DNA from: JBAZYV01 sp041658345 | GTDB taxonomy: Bacteria > Patescibacteriota > Gracilibacteria > UBA1369 > 2-02-FULL-48-14 | NCBI GenBank assembly: GCA_041658345.1 | Contig: JBBAAK010000007.1 | Span: 1-62,372 of the forward strand | DNA length: 62,372 nucleotides | Reading direction: 5' to 3' | In this document: piece by piece, positions 51,640 through 59,986 of the stretch | How positions within the stretch are numbered: the first letter of the stretch is position 1 | How the letters are laid out: the number at the start of each line of letters is the position of its first letter | Notes under the pieces: model-generated | Database searches by the model: none | Seen by the model: the letters and a program-made list of their open reading frames with translations, nothing else | Told to the model about the DNA's origin: nothing | Program-made: the position numbers and the translations under genes

Positions 51640-52254
51640 TTAAGAATACATGCGTATAACGGCAGTAACCACGCCTTGAACCTCTAGATATTCAAGTGGA
51701 TTGATGTTTTTGTAATCAGGATTTTCTGCTTCCAACCAAACACTTCCTTTCTCAGCCTTGTACCTTTTTACTGTATTTAGTCCATCTACAAGGGCCACCA
51801 CAATATCACCATCCTTTGCTTTAATTTCGCTGTTTGCTATTACAAAGTCTCCTTCCAAAATCCCTGCATTTATCATAGAAAGCCCACTAACGCGGAGTGC
51901 AAATGAACCTTGTGGGCGTTTTAGCAGATCGTTTCCAATCTCAAAATAATCAAGCACATGTTCTTCGTTTAACGTAGGCCCTCCGGCCGGAATTGTCCCA
52001 AGCAAAGGGATCCTACTTACATTAGATCCATTCTCAAGTCTTTCTTTAACAGAGTCCAAAAGCCCTATCCCGCGTGGTGTGTCGTCTTTATTTAGAAAGC
52101 CTTTCTCTTCTAACGCCTTTAAGTGTTTTAAGATGCTGTTGTCACTGCTAACTCCAAAGTGTTCACGCATTTCACGCAGAGTTGGAGATTTCCCCATTTT
52201 CATCTGATAATCTTCAATAAATTGGAGAACGGCTTGTTGTTTATCGGTAATCAT
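51640..52254 (-). CDS. lexA: LexA SOS repressor
   Basis: This protein is about 204 aa from the ATG at 52254. The N-terminal winged helix has DKQQAVLQFIEDYQ, SPTLREMREHFGVSS and LKALEEKGF. The self-cleavage site is the Ala-Gly in GTIPAGGP, the catalytic Ser is in SGLSM and the Lys in GLNTVKRYK, so autoproteolysis should work. Two GGTGAG-N6-CTCACC operators lie 38-80 nt upstream, fitting autoregulation and control of the divergent reductase gene. Confidence 0.96.
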   Translation of the reverse strand: MITDKQQAVLQFIEDYQMKMGKSPTLREMREHFGVSSDNSILKHLKALEEKGFLNKDDTPRGIGLLDSVKERLENGSNVSRIPLLGTIPAGGPTLNEEHVLDYFEIGNDLLKRPQGSFALRVSGLSMINAGILEGDFVIANSEIKAKDGDIVVALVDGLNTVKRYKAEKGSVWLEAENPDYKNINPLEYLEVQGVVTAVIRMYS

Positions 52255-52292
52255 AGCGCGAGAGGGGTTATTTCTTAGCACTGAAGTGCCTG

Positions 52293-52310
52293 GGTGAGTA
52301 AGTGCTCACA
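52293..52310. promoter_or_regulatory. LexA operator 1
   Basis: GGTGAG-TAAGTG-CTCACA is an inverted repeat with one mismatch in the outermost base, located in the lexA promoter region. Confidence 0.7.
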
Positions 52311-52315
52311 TATTA

Positions 52316-52333
52316 GGTGAGCGGACGCTCACC
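52316..52333. promoter_or_regulatory. LexA operator 2
   Basis: GGTGAG-CGGACG-CTCACC is a perfect inverted repeat, 23 bp centre-to-centre from operator 1, between lexA and the divergent gene at 52407. Confidence 0.75.
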
Positions 52334-52406
52334 GTCAAGTAAAGTAGCATGGACACCTCTCAAAAATCATGTTTTAACAAGCCACAGCAAAGCGTATAAC
52401 AATCTT

Positions 52407-53096
52407 ATGAACAACCTTTACATAAAAACCCTCGACCATTTAAAAACAAAACAAAAAATCCTTTTTTTGACGACTTCAAATCGTTGGTCAGGCGAAGAGG
52501 GAGGTGAAAAACCCAAAAGCACGCTACTTGCGGAAAAATTCGCAAAAGATTTAGGTGAAAAAGTTAAAATAATAGATGTAACCAAACTCAAAATTTATTC
52601 ATGTGAAGGCAATGTTTCTACAGAGAAAGGCAATTCTTGCGGTCAAAAAGAAGCAAATCTCAAAGACAATGAAAAGAACCCAAGCGCCTGCCACAGATGT
52701 TGGGCGAGTTTAAATAATAAAGACGACGAACTTTGGCAAATTAGCAAAAGCCTTTTTGAATCTGATTGTGTGATATTTTTTGGATCAGTTCGTTGGGGTC
52801 AAATGAACTCTTTTTATCAAAAATTGATCGAGCGCCTAACTTGGCTTGAAAATCGTCATTCAACCTTGGGCGAAGATAATTTACTTGGCAAAATTGATGC
52901 CGGAATTATTGCAGTGGGGCACAACTGGCATGGCAAAGAGGTGATTGAGACCCAAAAACAGGTCTTAAAATTTTATGGATTTAACGTAGTTGATGACATC
53001 TGCTGGAACTGGCAATTTACAGAGGATGAGAATTCCGAAGATAACGAATCCTACCTCAAAGCCAGCAAAGTTTTTATGGAGGAATTTATTGATTAG
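52407..53096 (+). CDS. Flavodoxin-fold NAD(P)H-dependent FMN reductase
   Basis: This protein is about 229 aa. The ATG at 52407 is chosen because the frame upstream crosses the LexA operators. The flavodoxin-like pattern is KILFLTTSNRW with a phosphate-binding loop (KPKSTLLAEKFAKDL), VKIIDVTKLKIYSCEG, a CHRCW motif, VIFFGSVRWGQMNSFYQK and IDAGIIAVGHNWHG. It is probably an FMN-binding oxidoreductase; the Cys residues near ~60-95 may be redox-active or bind a cluster. It is divergent from lexA across two SOS boxes, so it may be damage-inducible. Confidence 0.8.
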   Translation: MNNLYIKTLDHLKTKQKILFLTTSNRWSGEEGGEKPKSTLLAEKFAKDLGEKVKIIDVTKLKIYSCEGNVSTEKGNSCGQKEANLKDNEKNPSACHRCWASLNNKDDELWQISKSLFESDCVIFFGSVRWGQMNSFYQKLIERLTWLENRHSTLGEDNLLGKIDAGIIAVGHNWHGKEVIETQKQVLKFYGFNVVDDICWNWQFTEDENSEDNESYLKASKVFMEEFID

Positions 53097-53098
53097 CT

Positions 53099-53155
53099 CT
53101 GTGCACGTGCACAGTTTTTGCCTCGATTTTTGGCTTAGCTAAGCCATTTTGATTT
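53099..53155. repeat. Composite palindromic element, copy A
   Basis: A 16-bp palindrome CTGTGCACGTGCACAG (53099-53114) and the palindrome TGGCTTAGCTAAGCCA (53131-53146) are joined by an AT-rich linker. The 47 nt 53109-53155 match 54530-54576 at 46 positions. A third copy lies in the HNH gene at 62160-62206. Confidence 0.85.
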
Positions 53156-53160
53156 CAAAA

Positions 53161-53181
53161 ATTGTACGTGCATAGTACAAT
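53161..53181. promoter_or_regulatory. Operator overlapping the -10 of the second TrmB gene
   Basis: ATTGTAC-N7-GTACAAT is a perfect 7-bp inverted repeat. Its right arm contains TACAAT (53176-53181), placed exactly 6 nt before the ATG at 53188, so binding would occlude the promoter. Autoregulation is likely. Confidence 0.65.
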
Positions 53182-53187
53182 GCAATT

Positions 53188-53937
53188 ATGCAAGCCTACG
53201 ACTACATAATCGAAAAATTAATCGGCATTGGATTCTCCGAGGGGGAGGCGATTATTTATACAAAATTATTGTCATATCCGTCTGTAACTGCAAATTTCTT
53301 ACAGAAACAAACAAGATTTAGCTTGGCCGGAATTTATAAAATCCTTGATTCATTAATTTCAAGCGGACTTGTTTTGACGCAAGCAACGAAGCCATCGGTA
53401 TACAAGGCGATTGGCACAAATTTGCTTGCAAAAAGATTTGAAAAAGAAAGCAAAAAAATGCAAAGAATATCACGAAAATTGCAAGATTTAACAGGTTTGA
53501 TGTCCATCAATGAGCAAACCGAAATTTACGAAGATGAGGAACTGGTTAACGAATACTTATCAATTCCTAAAAAAATCAACGATTTTATTTGGTGCGTTGG
53601 ATCTTTTGAAGCTGTAATCAACTTTTTTGGCGAGAATACGGAGAGGGAATTTATTAAAACAAGATGTAGTCGAGGTGTATCTGCAGACGCAATTATTTTT
53701 GATAGCTCTAAATGTTCCAAAGAATTAGCAGGTCGCGATAGAGGAGAAAAACGAGAAACAAAATTTATAGGAATCAAAAACTATCCTCTTAATTTTGACT
53801 ATTTGTTTGGCGACACATATTTGAATTTTCACAAAGACGACGAGGGTAAATTGAGGATGCTCAAGGTAAAATCCAAAAATCTCGCAAACGCAAAATTGAT
53901 GCAATACCAAGCACTTTGGAATTCCACTTGCAAGTAG
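53188..53937 (+). CDS. TrmB-family transcriptional regulator, second copy
   Basis: This 249-aa protein has a winged helix-turn-helix like that at 39245 (IGFSEGEAIIYTKLL, then LAGIYKILDSLISSGLV). The C-terminal effector half is diverged, with YEDEELVNEYL and an IDF/FDYLFGDTYLNF region. The ligand is unknown. The transcript appears leaderless, and an inverted repeat covers its -10 region. The next gene (54057) is a candidate target. Confidence 0.8.
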   Translation: MQAYDYIIEKLIGIGFSEGEAIIYTKLLSYPSVTANFLQKQTRFSLAGIYKILDSLISSGLVLTQATKPSVYKAIGTNLLAKRFEKESKKMQRISRKLQDLTGLMSINEQTEIYEDEELVNEYLSIPKKINDFIWCVGSFEAVINFFGENTEREFIKTRCSRGVSADAIIFDSSKCSKELAGRDRGEKRETKFIGIKNYPLNFDYLFGDTYLNFHKDDEGKLRMLKVKSKNLANAKLMQYQALWNSTCK

Positions 53938-54056
53938 AGAAGATTTTTATCCGATTTTAACCTGTTCGCATTCAAGTGGCGGAGCTTTTTTACAATAAAA
54001 ATTAACGCCATCAAAAATCATTATAAAATTATGACTTAACACTTAATTAGATTTTT

Positions 54057-54491
54057 ATGCCAGAAAACATCCGCGAATTAGAAATAATCGTGCCATCGCA
54101 AGAAACATCTAGTGTAAAAATGCCACAAGTGCCAAATTTTGCTGATAGAGCTACATTCCATCAATCTACAGAATTCCCAAATTCTGCAAAATTTATGTTA
54201 TTTGTATACCAAAATTCAGGAGCAGAAGAACCCTTTGTGGCAATCGGCAGGCCAGGCGACAGGCTCCACGCGGACATTCGCAGTAGAATTAATAGAGATA
54301 CCGGCAATACAGTAAGACCAGGAAATATTCGGCAATGGGGTGGCGGATTTTATTTATTAACAAATGAAGAGCCAGTTAGGGTAATCTTCCATGGCAGAAG
54401 CGAAACTTTTGGCAGATTTAATGAAGATTTGTTACAGCGAGCTATGGAAGAAAGCGGAATCCAAACCAAATGGGAAATTCTCCGTAGATGA
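54057..54491 (+). CDS. Hypothetical protein
   Basis: This 144-aa protein has no recognised domain. It has a polar N-terminus, a beta-rich centre (AKFMLFVYQNSG, FVAIGRPGDRLH) and a QWGGGFYLLTNEEPVRVIF strand pair (two parts: GGGFYLLTNEE and PVRVIFHG) before a C-terminal helix. It is soluble by composition. It follows the second TrmB gene by 119 nt. In the 207-bp gap after it lie palindromic element copy B and a promoter. Confidence 0.65.
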   Translation: MPENIRELEIIVPSQETSSVKMPQVPNFADRATFHQSTEFPNSAKFMLFVYQNSGAEEPFVAIGRPGDRLHADIRSRINRDTGNTVRPGNIRQWGGGFYLLTNEEPVRVIFHGRSETFGRFNEDLLQRAMEESGIQTKWEILRR

Positions 54492-54522
54492 TTTTCCTAC
54501 AATTTTGGCGCAGGCGAAAGTT

Positions 54523-54576
54523 TGCCCGGGCACAGTTTTTGCTTCGATTTTTGGCTTAGCTAAGCCATTTTGATTT
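54523..54576. repeat. Composite palindromic element, copy B
   Basis: It has the same 47-nt block as copy A with one mismatch (54530-54576). The left palindrome here is TGCCCGGGCA (54523-54532) instead of the GTGCAC-type, so dyad symmetry is kept although the sequence differs. The right palindrome TGGCTTAGCTAAGCCA is at 54552-54567. Confidence 0.85.
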
Positions 54577-54600
54577 TCTAGTCCGCACTAAAGTGTGTGC

Positions 54601-54614
54601 TGTGCACGTGCACA
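54601..54614. repeat. Solo TGTGCACGTGCACA palindrome
   Basis: This 14-bp palindrome is identical to the left part of element copy A and to the one at 62160-62173, but without the GGCTTAG partner downstream. Confidence 0.7.
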
Positions 54615-54683
54615 CGCAAGCGAAACGAAAGAGCCAAAATTCAAACAGGGCGTTGCTGAGTTTTTTCTTTAGTAAAATATTTT

Positions 54684-54692
54684 TGCTATACT
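54684..54692 (+). promoter_or_regulatory. Extended -10 promoter, predicted leaderless transcript
   Basis: TGCTATACT (54684-54692) ends 6 nt before the ATG at 54699, so transcription would start at or next to the start codon. Confidence 0.55.
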
Positions 54693-54698
54693 CACGCC

Positions 54699-55175
54699 AT
54701 GTTGAAAGACCTCTTTAAGATCCGTAAACTTGGTTGGTTAACACCTGCTCGTCAGATAATTTTGCTGGTACTCACATATTCGGTCCTTATTGCTACGGTT
54801 TATTGGGCTCGAGAAACAGCCAGTGATTTTTTTGGACGCGTAGGGAGCTTCCAGGTGATTTTCGCACCACTTTATGAAGAAATCATTTTTAGAGGCCTAA
54901 TCCTTGGGGGACTGTTAGCCCTTTATAACAAAAAAGTCGCCATATTCCTAAGTAGCATTCTTTTTGGGCTCTGGCATCTTAAAAACTTTCAAATCCTTTC
55001 CACTCAGGCGCTGATTTACCAAGTTCTTTATACCGGGCTTCTACTCGGGCCATTGCTCGCTTGGGTGGCACTACGATTCAAAAGTATATGGCCTGGTGTA
55101 CTGATTCATGTGCTTAATAACATACTTTCAATCCTGAGTTGGTGGATAATAGCTTCATTACTTATCCAAACATGA
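54699..55175 (+). CDS. CPBP-family intramembrane metalloprotease
   Basis: This 158-aa polytopic membrane protein has the CPBP (CAAX protease/bacteriocin-processing) motifs: YEEIIFRG (EExxxR), FGLWH (FxxxH) and HVLNNI (HxxxN). It is short for the family but carries all catalytic motifs. Such enzymes process prenylated or membrane peptides or confer bacteriocin immunity; the substrate here is unknown. It is coupled by ATGA to the hydrolase at 55172. Confidence 0.88.
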   Translation: MLKDLFKIRKLGWLTPARQIILLVLTYSVLIATVYWARETASDFFGRVGSFQVIFAPLYEEIIFRGLILGGLLALYNKKVAIFLSSILFGLWHLKNFQILSTQALIYQVLYTGLLLGPLLAWVALRFKSIWPGVLIHVLNNILSILSWWIIASLLIQT

Positions 55176-55714
55176 GCAACATCTTCATCTTTCACGGCAC
55201 TGGCGGACATCCGCAAGAAAATTGGTTTCCTTGGCTTAAGGCAGAGCTTGTGGCAAAAGGTCACAACGTCTACATTCCAAAATTTCCTACACCGGAAGGC
55301 CAATCGCTCGAGGCATGGTTGGACGTTCTTAAACCTTACGAAGATAAAATCAATGAGGATTCGATTTTGATTGGGCATAGTCTTGGAGGACTATTTCTGT
55401 TGCGAGTTCTTGAACGACTTCAAACAAAAGTCAAAACAACAGTTTTTGTTGGCGCACCTATTGGCGTTAAACCTATTAAATTTTATGAAAGTGATGAAAA
55501 ATTCAGCGGATTTGATTTCGACTGGGACGCCATTCGAACAAAGGCAACTCACTTCATTGTTTTCCATTCCGATAACGATCCATACGTTTCCCTTGCAAAC
55601 GGAGAACTTTTGGCAAAAGAGCTTGGTACAAACCTTACTTTTATTCCAAACGCAGGCCACTTTAACTCTGCCTCCGGCTACATCAAATTTGAGGAATTGC
55701 TAAAGTTTTTTTAG
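55172..55714 (+). CDS. Alpha/beta hydrolase, RBBP9/YdeN type
   Basis: This protein is about 180 aa from the ATG at 55172, overlapping the CPBP stop. The small alpha/beta fold begins IFIFHGTGGHPQENWFPWL. The nucleophile is the Ser in IGHSLGG, the acid the Asp in HSDNDPYV and the base the His in NAGHFN. All triad members are in place. Members are serine hydrolases of unclear physiological substrate. The tRNA gene follows 19 nt downstream on the other strand. Confidence 0.9.
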   Translation: MSNIFIFHGTGGHPQENWFPWLKAELVAKGHNVYIPKFPTPEGQSLEAWLDVLKPYEDKINEDSILIGHSLGGLFLLRVLERLQTKVKTTVFVGAPIGVKPIKFYESDEKFSGFDFDWDAIRTKATHFIVFHSDNDPYVSLANGELLAKELGTNLTFIPNAGHFNSASGYIKFEELLKFF

Positions 55715-55733
55715 GCTACACCTTGTGCAAATT

Positions 55734-55808
55734 TGGTGCCCTCGGGAGGAATTGAACCTCCATTTTATCCTTAGGACGGATCTGTTCTATCCGTTGAACT
55801 ACGAGGAC
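55734..55808 (-). tRNA. tRNA-Arg (anticodon CCU)
   Basis: This 75-nt cloverleaf includes an encoded CCA. The acceptor stem GTCCTCG pairs with CGAGGGC, the D-stem GTTC with GAAC, and the T-stem GGAGG with CCTCC around a TTCAATT loop. The anticodon CCT is at 55775-55773 (tRNA positions 34-36). The top anticodon-stem pair is a G-A mismatch. Confidence 0.94.
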
Positions 55809-55890
55809 CGTTTAGCGCAGCTAAGTTAGCATTTTTCTGGCGAAGCCAGGCATTTTGCCAACCAAGCCCAACCAGTCTACTAAAAAATTT

Positions 55891-55919
55891 TTGCGATTGT
55901 AAGCCCTTTCTCGTATCAT
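55891..55919 (+). promoter_or_regulatory. mutS promoter
   Basis: TTGCGA (55891-55896), a 17-nt spacer and TATCAT (55914-55919) lie 26 nt upstream of the ATG at 55946. The preceding 80 bp hold small hairpins (for example CTGGCGAAGCCAG) that may terminate upstream transcripts. Confidence 0.6.
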
Positions 55920-55945
55920 GCGTGCGTTACTAACAGCGAAGAGGC

Positions 55946-58501
55946 ATGGAATTAACACCAATGATGCAACAGTACCAAGAGATTAAGGCCGAGTGCCGTG
56001 ACGCAATCCTTTTTTTTAGACTTGGTGATTTTTACGAAATGTTTGGACAAGATGCAATCGAGGCCTCAAAAATCCTGGACATAACCTTAACTTCTCGCAA
56101 CAAAAGCGATCCCAACGGGCATCCGATGTGTGGAGTTCCTTACCACGCGGTTGAAGGTTACATTGCAAAACTCATAAAATCCGGCAAAAAAGTGGCAATT
56201 TGCGAACAAATTTCCGACCCAGAGCTCCCGGGGATAGTAAAACGTAAAATCGTAAAAATCATCACTCCGGGCACGACTTACCTTCCGCAGACCTTAAACC
56301 AGAAATCAAACAGATTCGTATTGGCCGTTTTCCCTCAAAAAGATTACTTTGGAATAGCTTTTTGTGATCTAAGCACAGGTGAATTTAAAGCCACCGAATT
56401 CTCCGGCAAAGACGAGCTTAAAATGGAACTTTTAAAGATAGATCCATCGGAAATAATCTTACACACGGAACATTATGATGAGCCACAAGTTCGCGCACTA
56501 CTTGCGGAATTAACAGAAGCAACTCTCTCGCCGATTGAGTTTTACGAGGAGCCGTACCAAATGCTAGCCCGTCATTTTAAGGTTACAACTTTGGATGGAT
56601 TTGGGATCGGGAACAAACCTTTTGCGGTCCAAGCGGGAGGACTTTTGCTCAAGTATCTTTTGGACACACAAAAAGATGAGTTAAGACATGTGGATCGCAT
56701 AACTTCTTATAATCGGGAACAGGTTATGGCGCTCGATGAAGCCACAATTCGCAATCTGGAACTTTTTACAACTTTAAGAGATGAAAATGAAGAACATACA
56801 TTGCTAAAGATTTTGGATGAAACTTTAACATCTATGGGCGGGCGACTTTTAAAGAGATGGCTCACGGAACCTCTACTTAAAAAAACGGAGATAGAAGAAA
56901 GGCACGAAGCTGTTTTTGAACTCACACAAAATAATGATCTGCGCCACGCACTTTTGGAACAATTAAAAGGTTTAAATGACTTGGAACGTTTGCTCGGCAG
57001 ATTGAGCGGGAATACAGGCACTGCGCGAGATTTAATTGGCTTGGCGGATTCTTTAGAGCGTATTCCGGAAATCAAAAATCTACTCAAAGAAGCTCAAAGC
57101 AATCTGTTAAATGACCTTCAAAATGCGCTTACGGAGCTTGCCGACCTTAGCACGGAAATCAAAAAAGCGATTTTGGACGAGCCGGCCTCAAAATTAACAG
57201 AAGGAAATATAATAAAACCAGGCTATTCACAAGAACTTGATGAACTGCACTCATTAATGCACTCAGCAAAAAGCGCGCTAAAAGCAATCGAAACAGAAGA
57301 GAGCAAAAAAACCGGGATTTCATCTTTAAAAGTTAGTTTCAATCGGGTTTTTGGTTATTACATAGAGGTTAGCAAAATCAATTTACATAAGGTGCCGGAA
57401 ACCTATATTCGTCGCCAAACACTTGCAAATGCGGAGCGTTTTGTGACTCCGGAATTAAAAGACTACGAAGAAAAAGTCCTAAGCGCGGAAGAAAAATCAA
57501 AAGACCTGGAATATAGATTGTTTTTGGAGCTCAGGGGCAGAGTTCTAACGGAAATTCGCGCAATCAAACAAAACGCAGGAATTCTTGCGGAAATTGATGT
57601 GCTTATGTCTTTTGCCCTGGTGGCAATCAAAAGAAATTACGTTAAGCCGGAATTAACTTTAGAGCCAATTTTGGAGATACGTGGAGGCAGGCACCCGGTT
57701 GTGGAAAGTATGACTTTTGAGAAGTCTTTTATAGCAAATGATGCGCTTTTCCTTAAAGATCAGGCGGAAATCAAACTTATTACCGGCCCAAACATGAGCG
57801 GAAAATCGACTTATTTGCGCCAAGTCGCCTTGATTGTACTTATGTGCCAAATAGGCTCTTTTGTGCCGGCAGACCAGGCAACAATGCGCGTTTTTGACCG
57901 GATTTTTACAAGAGTTGGAGCTAGCGATAACTTGGTGCGCGGCCAGTCCACATTTATGGTTGAAATGCAGGAATCTGCCTATATTTTAAATCACGCAACA
58001 GACAAAAGTTTGATAATTTTGGACGAACTTGGGCGCGGAACCAGTACTTATGACGGCCTCAGCCTTGCCTGGGCGATTTTTGAACACTTGCATGATAAAA
58101 CCCGCGCATTTTCTTTGTTCGCCACCCATTATCACGAACTGATTGAACTTGCAGAAAGGTTGCCACGCGCAAAAAACTACTGCATAGACGTAAAAGAAAC
58201 GCCTCGTGGCGTAATTTTCTTACATCAAATAAGGGAAGGTGGAATAGACAAAAGTTACGGGATAGAAGTGGCTAAGTTGGCAGGGATACCAATCCAAATT
58301 ATTGATCGTGCAACTCTTTTGCTTGGCACTTTGGAGAAAGAAAAATCCATCAATCCAATAAAAATTCCGGAAAATCAGCTGGATATTTTTGCTCGCGCAA
58401 GGCACCCGGCACTGGAAAGACTCAAACAAATCGACATAAACAAACTCACTCCACTCGAGGCCCTTAACGCATTAAGCGAACTCAAACGAAATGCATTTTA
58501 A
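55946..58501 (+). CDS. mutS: DNA mismatch repair protein MutS
   Basis: This 851-aa MutS1 has the mismatch-recognition domain with FYEMFGQDA (Phe-x-Glu), the connector and lever domains, FGYYIEVSK, and the C-terminal ATPase with Walker A GPNMSGKST, Walker B LIILDELGRGTSTYDG and the ATHYHEL signature. The length is normal. Together with the nicking-type MutL at 23087 it gives a MutH-independent repair system. It overlaps the HAD phosphatase gene by 11 nt. Confidence 0.97.
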   Translation: MELTPMMQQYQEIKAECRDAILFFRLGDFYEMFGQDAIEASKILDITLTSRNKSDPNGHPMCGVPYHAVEGYIAKLIKSGKKVAICEQISDPELPGIVKRKIVKIITPGTTYLPQTLNQKSNRFVLAVFPQKDYFGIAFCDLSTGEFKATEFSGKDELKMELLKIDPSEIILHTEHYDEPQVRALLAELTEATLSPIEFYEEPYQMLARHFKVTTLDGFGIGNKPFAVQAGGLLLKYLLDTQKDELRHVDRITSYNREQVMALDEATIRNLELFTTLRDENEEHTLLKILDETLTSMGGRLLKRWLTEPLLKKTEIEERHEAVFELTQNNDLRHALLEQLKGLNDLERLLGRLSGNTGTARDLIGLADSLERIPEIKNLLKEAQSNLLNDLQNALTELADLSTEIKKAILDEPASKLTEGNIIKPGYSQELDELHSLMHSAKSALKAIETEESKKTGISSLKVSFNRVFGYYIEVSKINLHKVPETYIRRQTLANAERFVTPELKDYEEKVLSAEEKSKDLEYRLFLELRGRVLTEIRAIKQNAGILAEIDVLMSFALVAIKRNYVKPELTLEPILEIRGGRHPVVESMTFEKSFIANDALFLKDQAEIKLITGPNMSGKSTYLRQVALIVLMCQIGSFVPADQATMRVFDRIFTRVGASDNLVRGQSTFMVEMQESAYILNHATDKSLIILDELGRGTSTYDGLSLAWAIFEHLHDKTRAFSLFATHYHELIELAERLPRAKNYCIDVKETPRGVIFLHQIREGGIDKSYGIEVAKLAGIPIQIIDRATLLLGTLEKEKSINPIKIPENQLDIFARARHPALERLKQIDINKLTPLEALNALSELKRNAF

Positions 58502-59339
58502 CTCAAAACTGCAGGAAGAAACTCACAAAAAAGCCATTTTAAAAAAATATAAAGCGGTTGCTTTTGACGTAGACGGCACACTTACCAAATTTGCTGGATT
58601 TGTGATTCCAGAATCTTTAAAAAAAGCCTTGGTACAAATACCGGTCCCAAAAGCATTTTGCACAGGGAGACCAATAGAAAACATGGGAGCACATCTGGAA
58701 AAAATCTGTAATATGTCCAAAAATCCCAAAAAAGAGCTGGAATCGTGGACGATTATCTCTGAAAATGGAAGTGCCATAAGCGAATACCAAAAAAAGACGC
58801 AAGATTATAAGATGATTTACGAGGTTCTGTGGCCGGAGGAAAGAATCACAAGGGAAACTCTTAGTGCGTTTATAAAAGATAAATTTGGTTGGCATGCGAT
58901 TGTGGCACTTAGAGGGCATTGTTTGGTTACTCATTATCATGCATGGATGTATTTATTCCCACGCGGAATAAGGTTACTCTCGCACCATACGGCACTCAGT
59001 TTGAGGAAAATGCTCAAAAAAATGGACTTGGACGATATTTTAAGTATACAAGATTCCGGAATCGGCAACCTGATTGTGCCTACAAAAAGCGGTAAAGGTA
59101 AGGCTATAAAAGTTTGGGCAAATCATCTCGGAATCGACGTAAAAGATGTACTTGTGATCGGCGACCAACCTGGCATTGGCGAAAATGACGAAGAATTTTT
59201 ATCAGGCGATTTTGGCACAGCTTTCTCTGTTGGCTCACTTACAAAAAATGTTTATCCACTGCCGGCTTTTGATGCTCATGGCCATCGATTAACAGGTCCA
59301 AAAGGCACAGAATGGATGGTTAGGAATGTGGGGTGGTAG
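58491..59339 (+). CDS. HAD-superfamily phosphatase (Cof/phosphomannomutase-like)
   Basis: This 282-aa protein has motif I AVAFDVDGTLTKF, motif II FCTGRPIENM, a conserved Lys in PTKSGKGKAI and motif IV VIGDQPGIGENDEEF, all HAD type IIB features with a C2 cap between. The likely substrate is a sugar phosphate. It starts inside the last codons of mutS and ends upstream of the ribosomal-protein operon. Confidence 0.87.
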   Translation: MHFNSKLQEETHKKAILKKYKAVAFDVDGTLTKFAGFVIPESLKKALVQIPVPKAFCTGRPIENMGAHLEKICNMSKNPKKELESWTIISENGSAISEYQKKTQDYKMIYEVLWPEERITRETLSAFIKDKFGWHAIVALRGHCLVTHYHAWMYLFPRGIRLLSHHTALSLRKMLKKMDLDDILSIQDSGIGNLIVPTKSGKGKAIKVWANHLGIDVKDVLVIGDQPGIGENDEEFLSGDFGTAFSVGSLTKNVYPLPAFDAHGHRLTGPKGTEWMVRNVGW

Positions 59340-59457
59340 AAATCTCTTGCCTAAAGGGCTACTGCATGCTAATCTCACCGCGCTTTATCTGTCTTTCGAG
59401 GGATATATGTGGCCAAAAGGCCGGGTATCACCTCCGAAAGTAACTATCCATACAGGT
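59340..59457 (+). promoter_or_regulatory. rpsF leader with anti-Shine-Dalgarno-like 9-mer
   Basis: This 118-nt leader contains small hairpins (GCCTAAAGGGC, TGGCCAAAAGGCC) and ATCACCTCC (59427-59435), which is identical to the 3' end of 16S rRNA around the anti-SD. It may be an autoregulatory S6:S18 leader; this is inferred from position only. Confidence 0.35.
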
Positions 59458-59940
59458 ATGAAATATGAAATCATGCTCATCCTTAGTCCAAAATTTACGG
59501 ACAAGGAACTCGAAAAAATGCTAAAGGAAACCAAAGGAACCCTCACGGAAAATGGTTTTACAATCATAGATGAGGACATTTGGGGTATGCGCGATCTCGC
59601 ATACAAAATTTCCGGACAAACTCGCGGTTACTACGTGGTTATGACTTTTTCTGGAGAGCCATCCGGGGTTCCAGCAGTGCACAAGGATTTGTGCCTACAA
59701 TCAGGTCTAGTTCGTTATTTGCTTACCAAAGTCGCCAACGATTACGTACTTATGCGTTATGAAGGCGGTTTGCAAATGGCAAAAACAGCAAACGCTAAAT
59801 TAAGCTCACCGGCAGAAGAACTTTCAAAAAAAGTTCGCTCAAGGAAGCCAAAAGCTGAAAAAGTGGAAGAATCCAAAGAAAAAAATGAAGAACTTGATGA
59901 GAAACTAAAAGCCATCATCGAGGACAAAGACATACTTTAA
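59458..59940 (+). CDS. rpsF: 30S ribosomal protein bS6
   Basis: This protein is about 160 aa; the ATG at 59458 is chosen because the family N-terminus KYEIMLILSP starts there, and the frame upstream is the leader. The S6 fold spans ~1-95 with DLAYKISGQTRGYYVVMTF and LVRYLLTKV. An unusually long, charged Lys/Glu C-terminal tail (~60 residues) follows. It binds 16S rRNA with bS18, encoded 0.5 kb downstream in the standard rpsF-ssb-rpsR order. Confidence 0.94.
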   Translation: MKYEIMLILSPKFTDKELEKMLKETKGTLTENGFTIIDEDIWGMRDLAYKISGQTRGYYVVMTFSGEPSGVPAVHKDLCLQSGLVRYLLTKVANDYVLMRYEGGLQMAKTANAKLSSPAEELSKKVRSRKPKAEKVEESKEKNEELDEKLKAIIEDKDIL

Positions 59941-59986
59941 AAACTACGTGGCTTAGCCACACAACTAATATTTAATTCCTTACTAT

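Noticed and set aside
53099..54614. Palindromic elements as a CRISPR or IS terminal repeats
   Set aside because: Too few copies, irregular spacing and no transposase between them.
59326..59457. 44-residue N-terminal extension of bS6
   Set aside because: The bS6 fold starts at the ATG at 59458, and the upstream sequence has leader-like hairpins.
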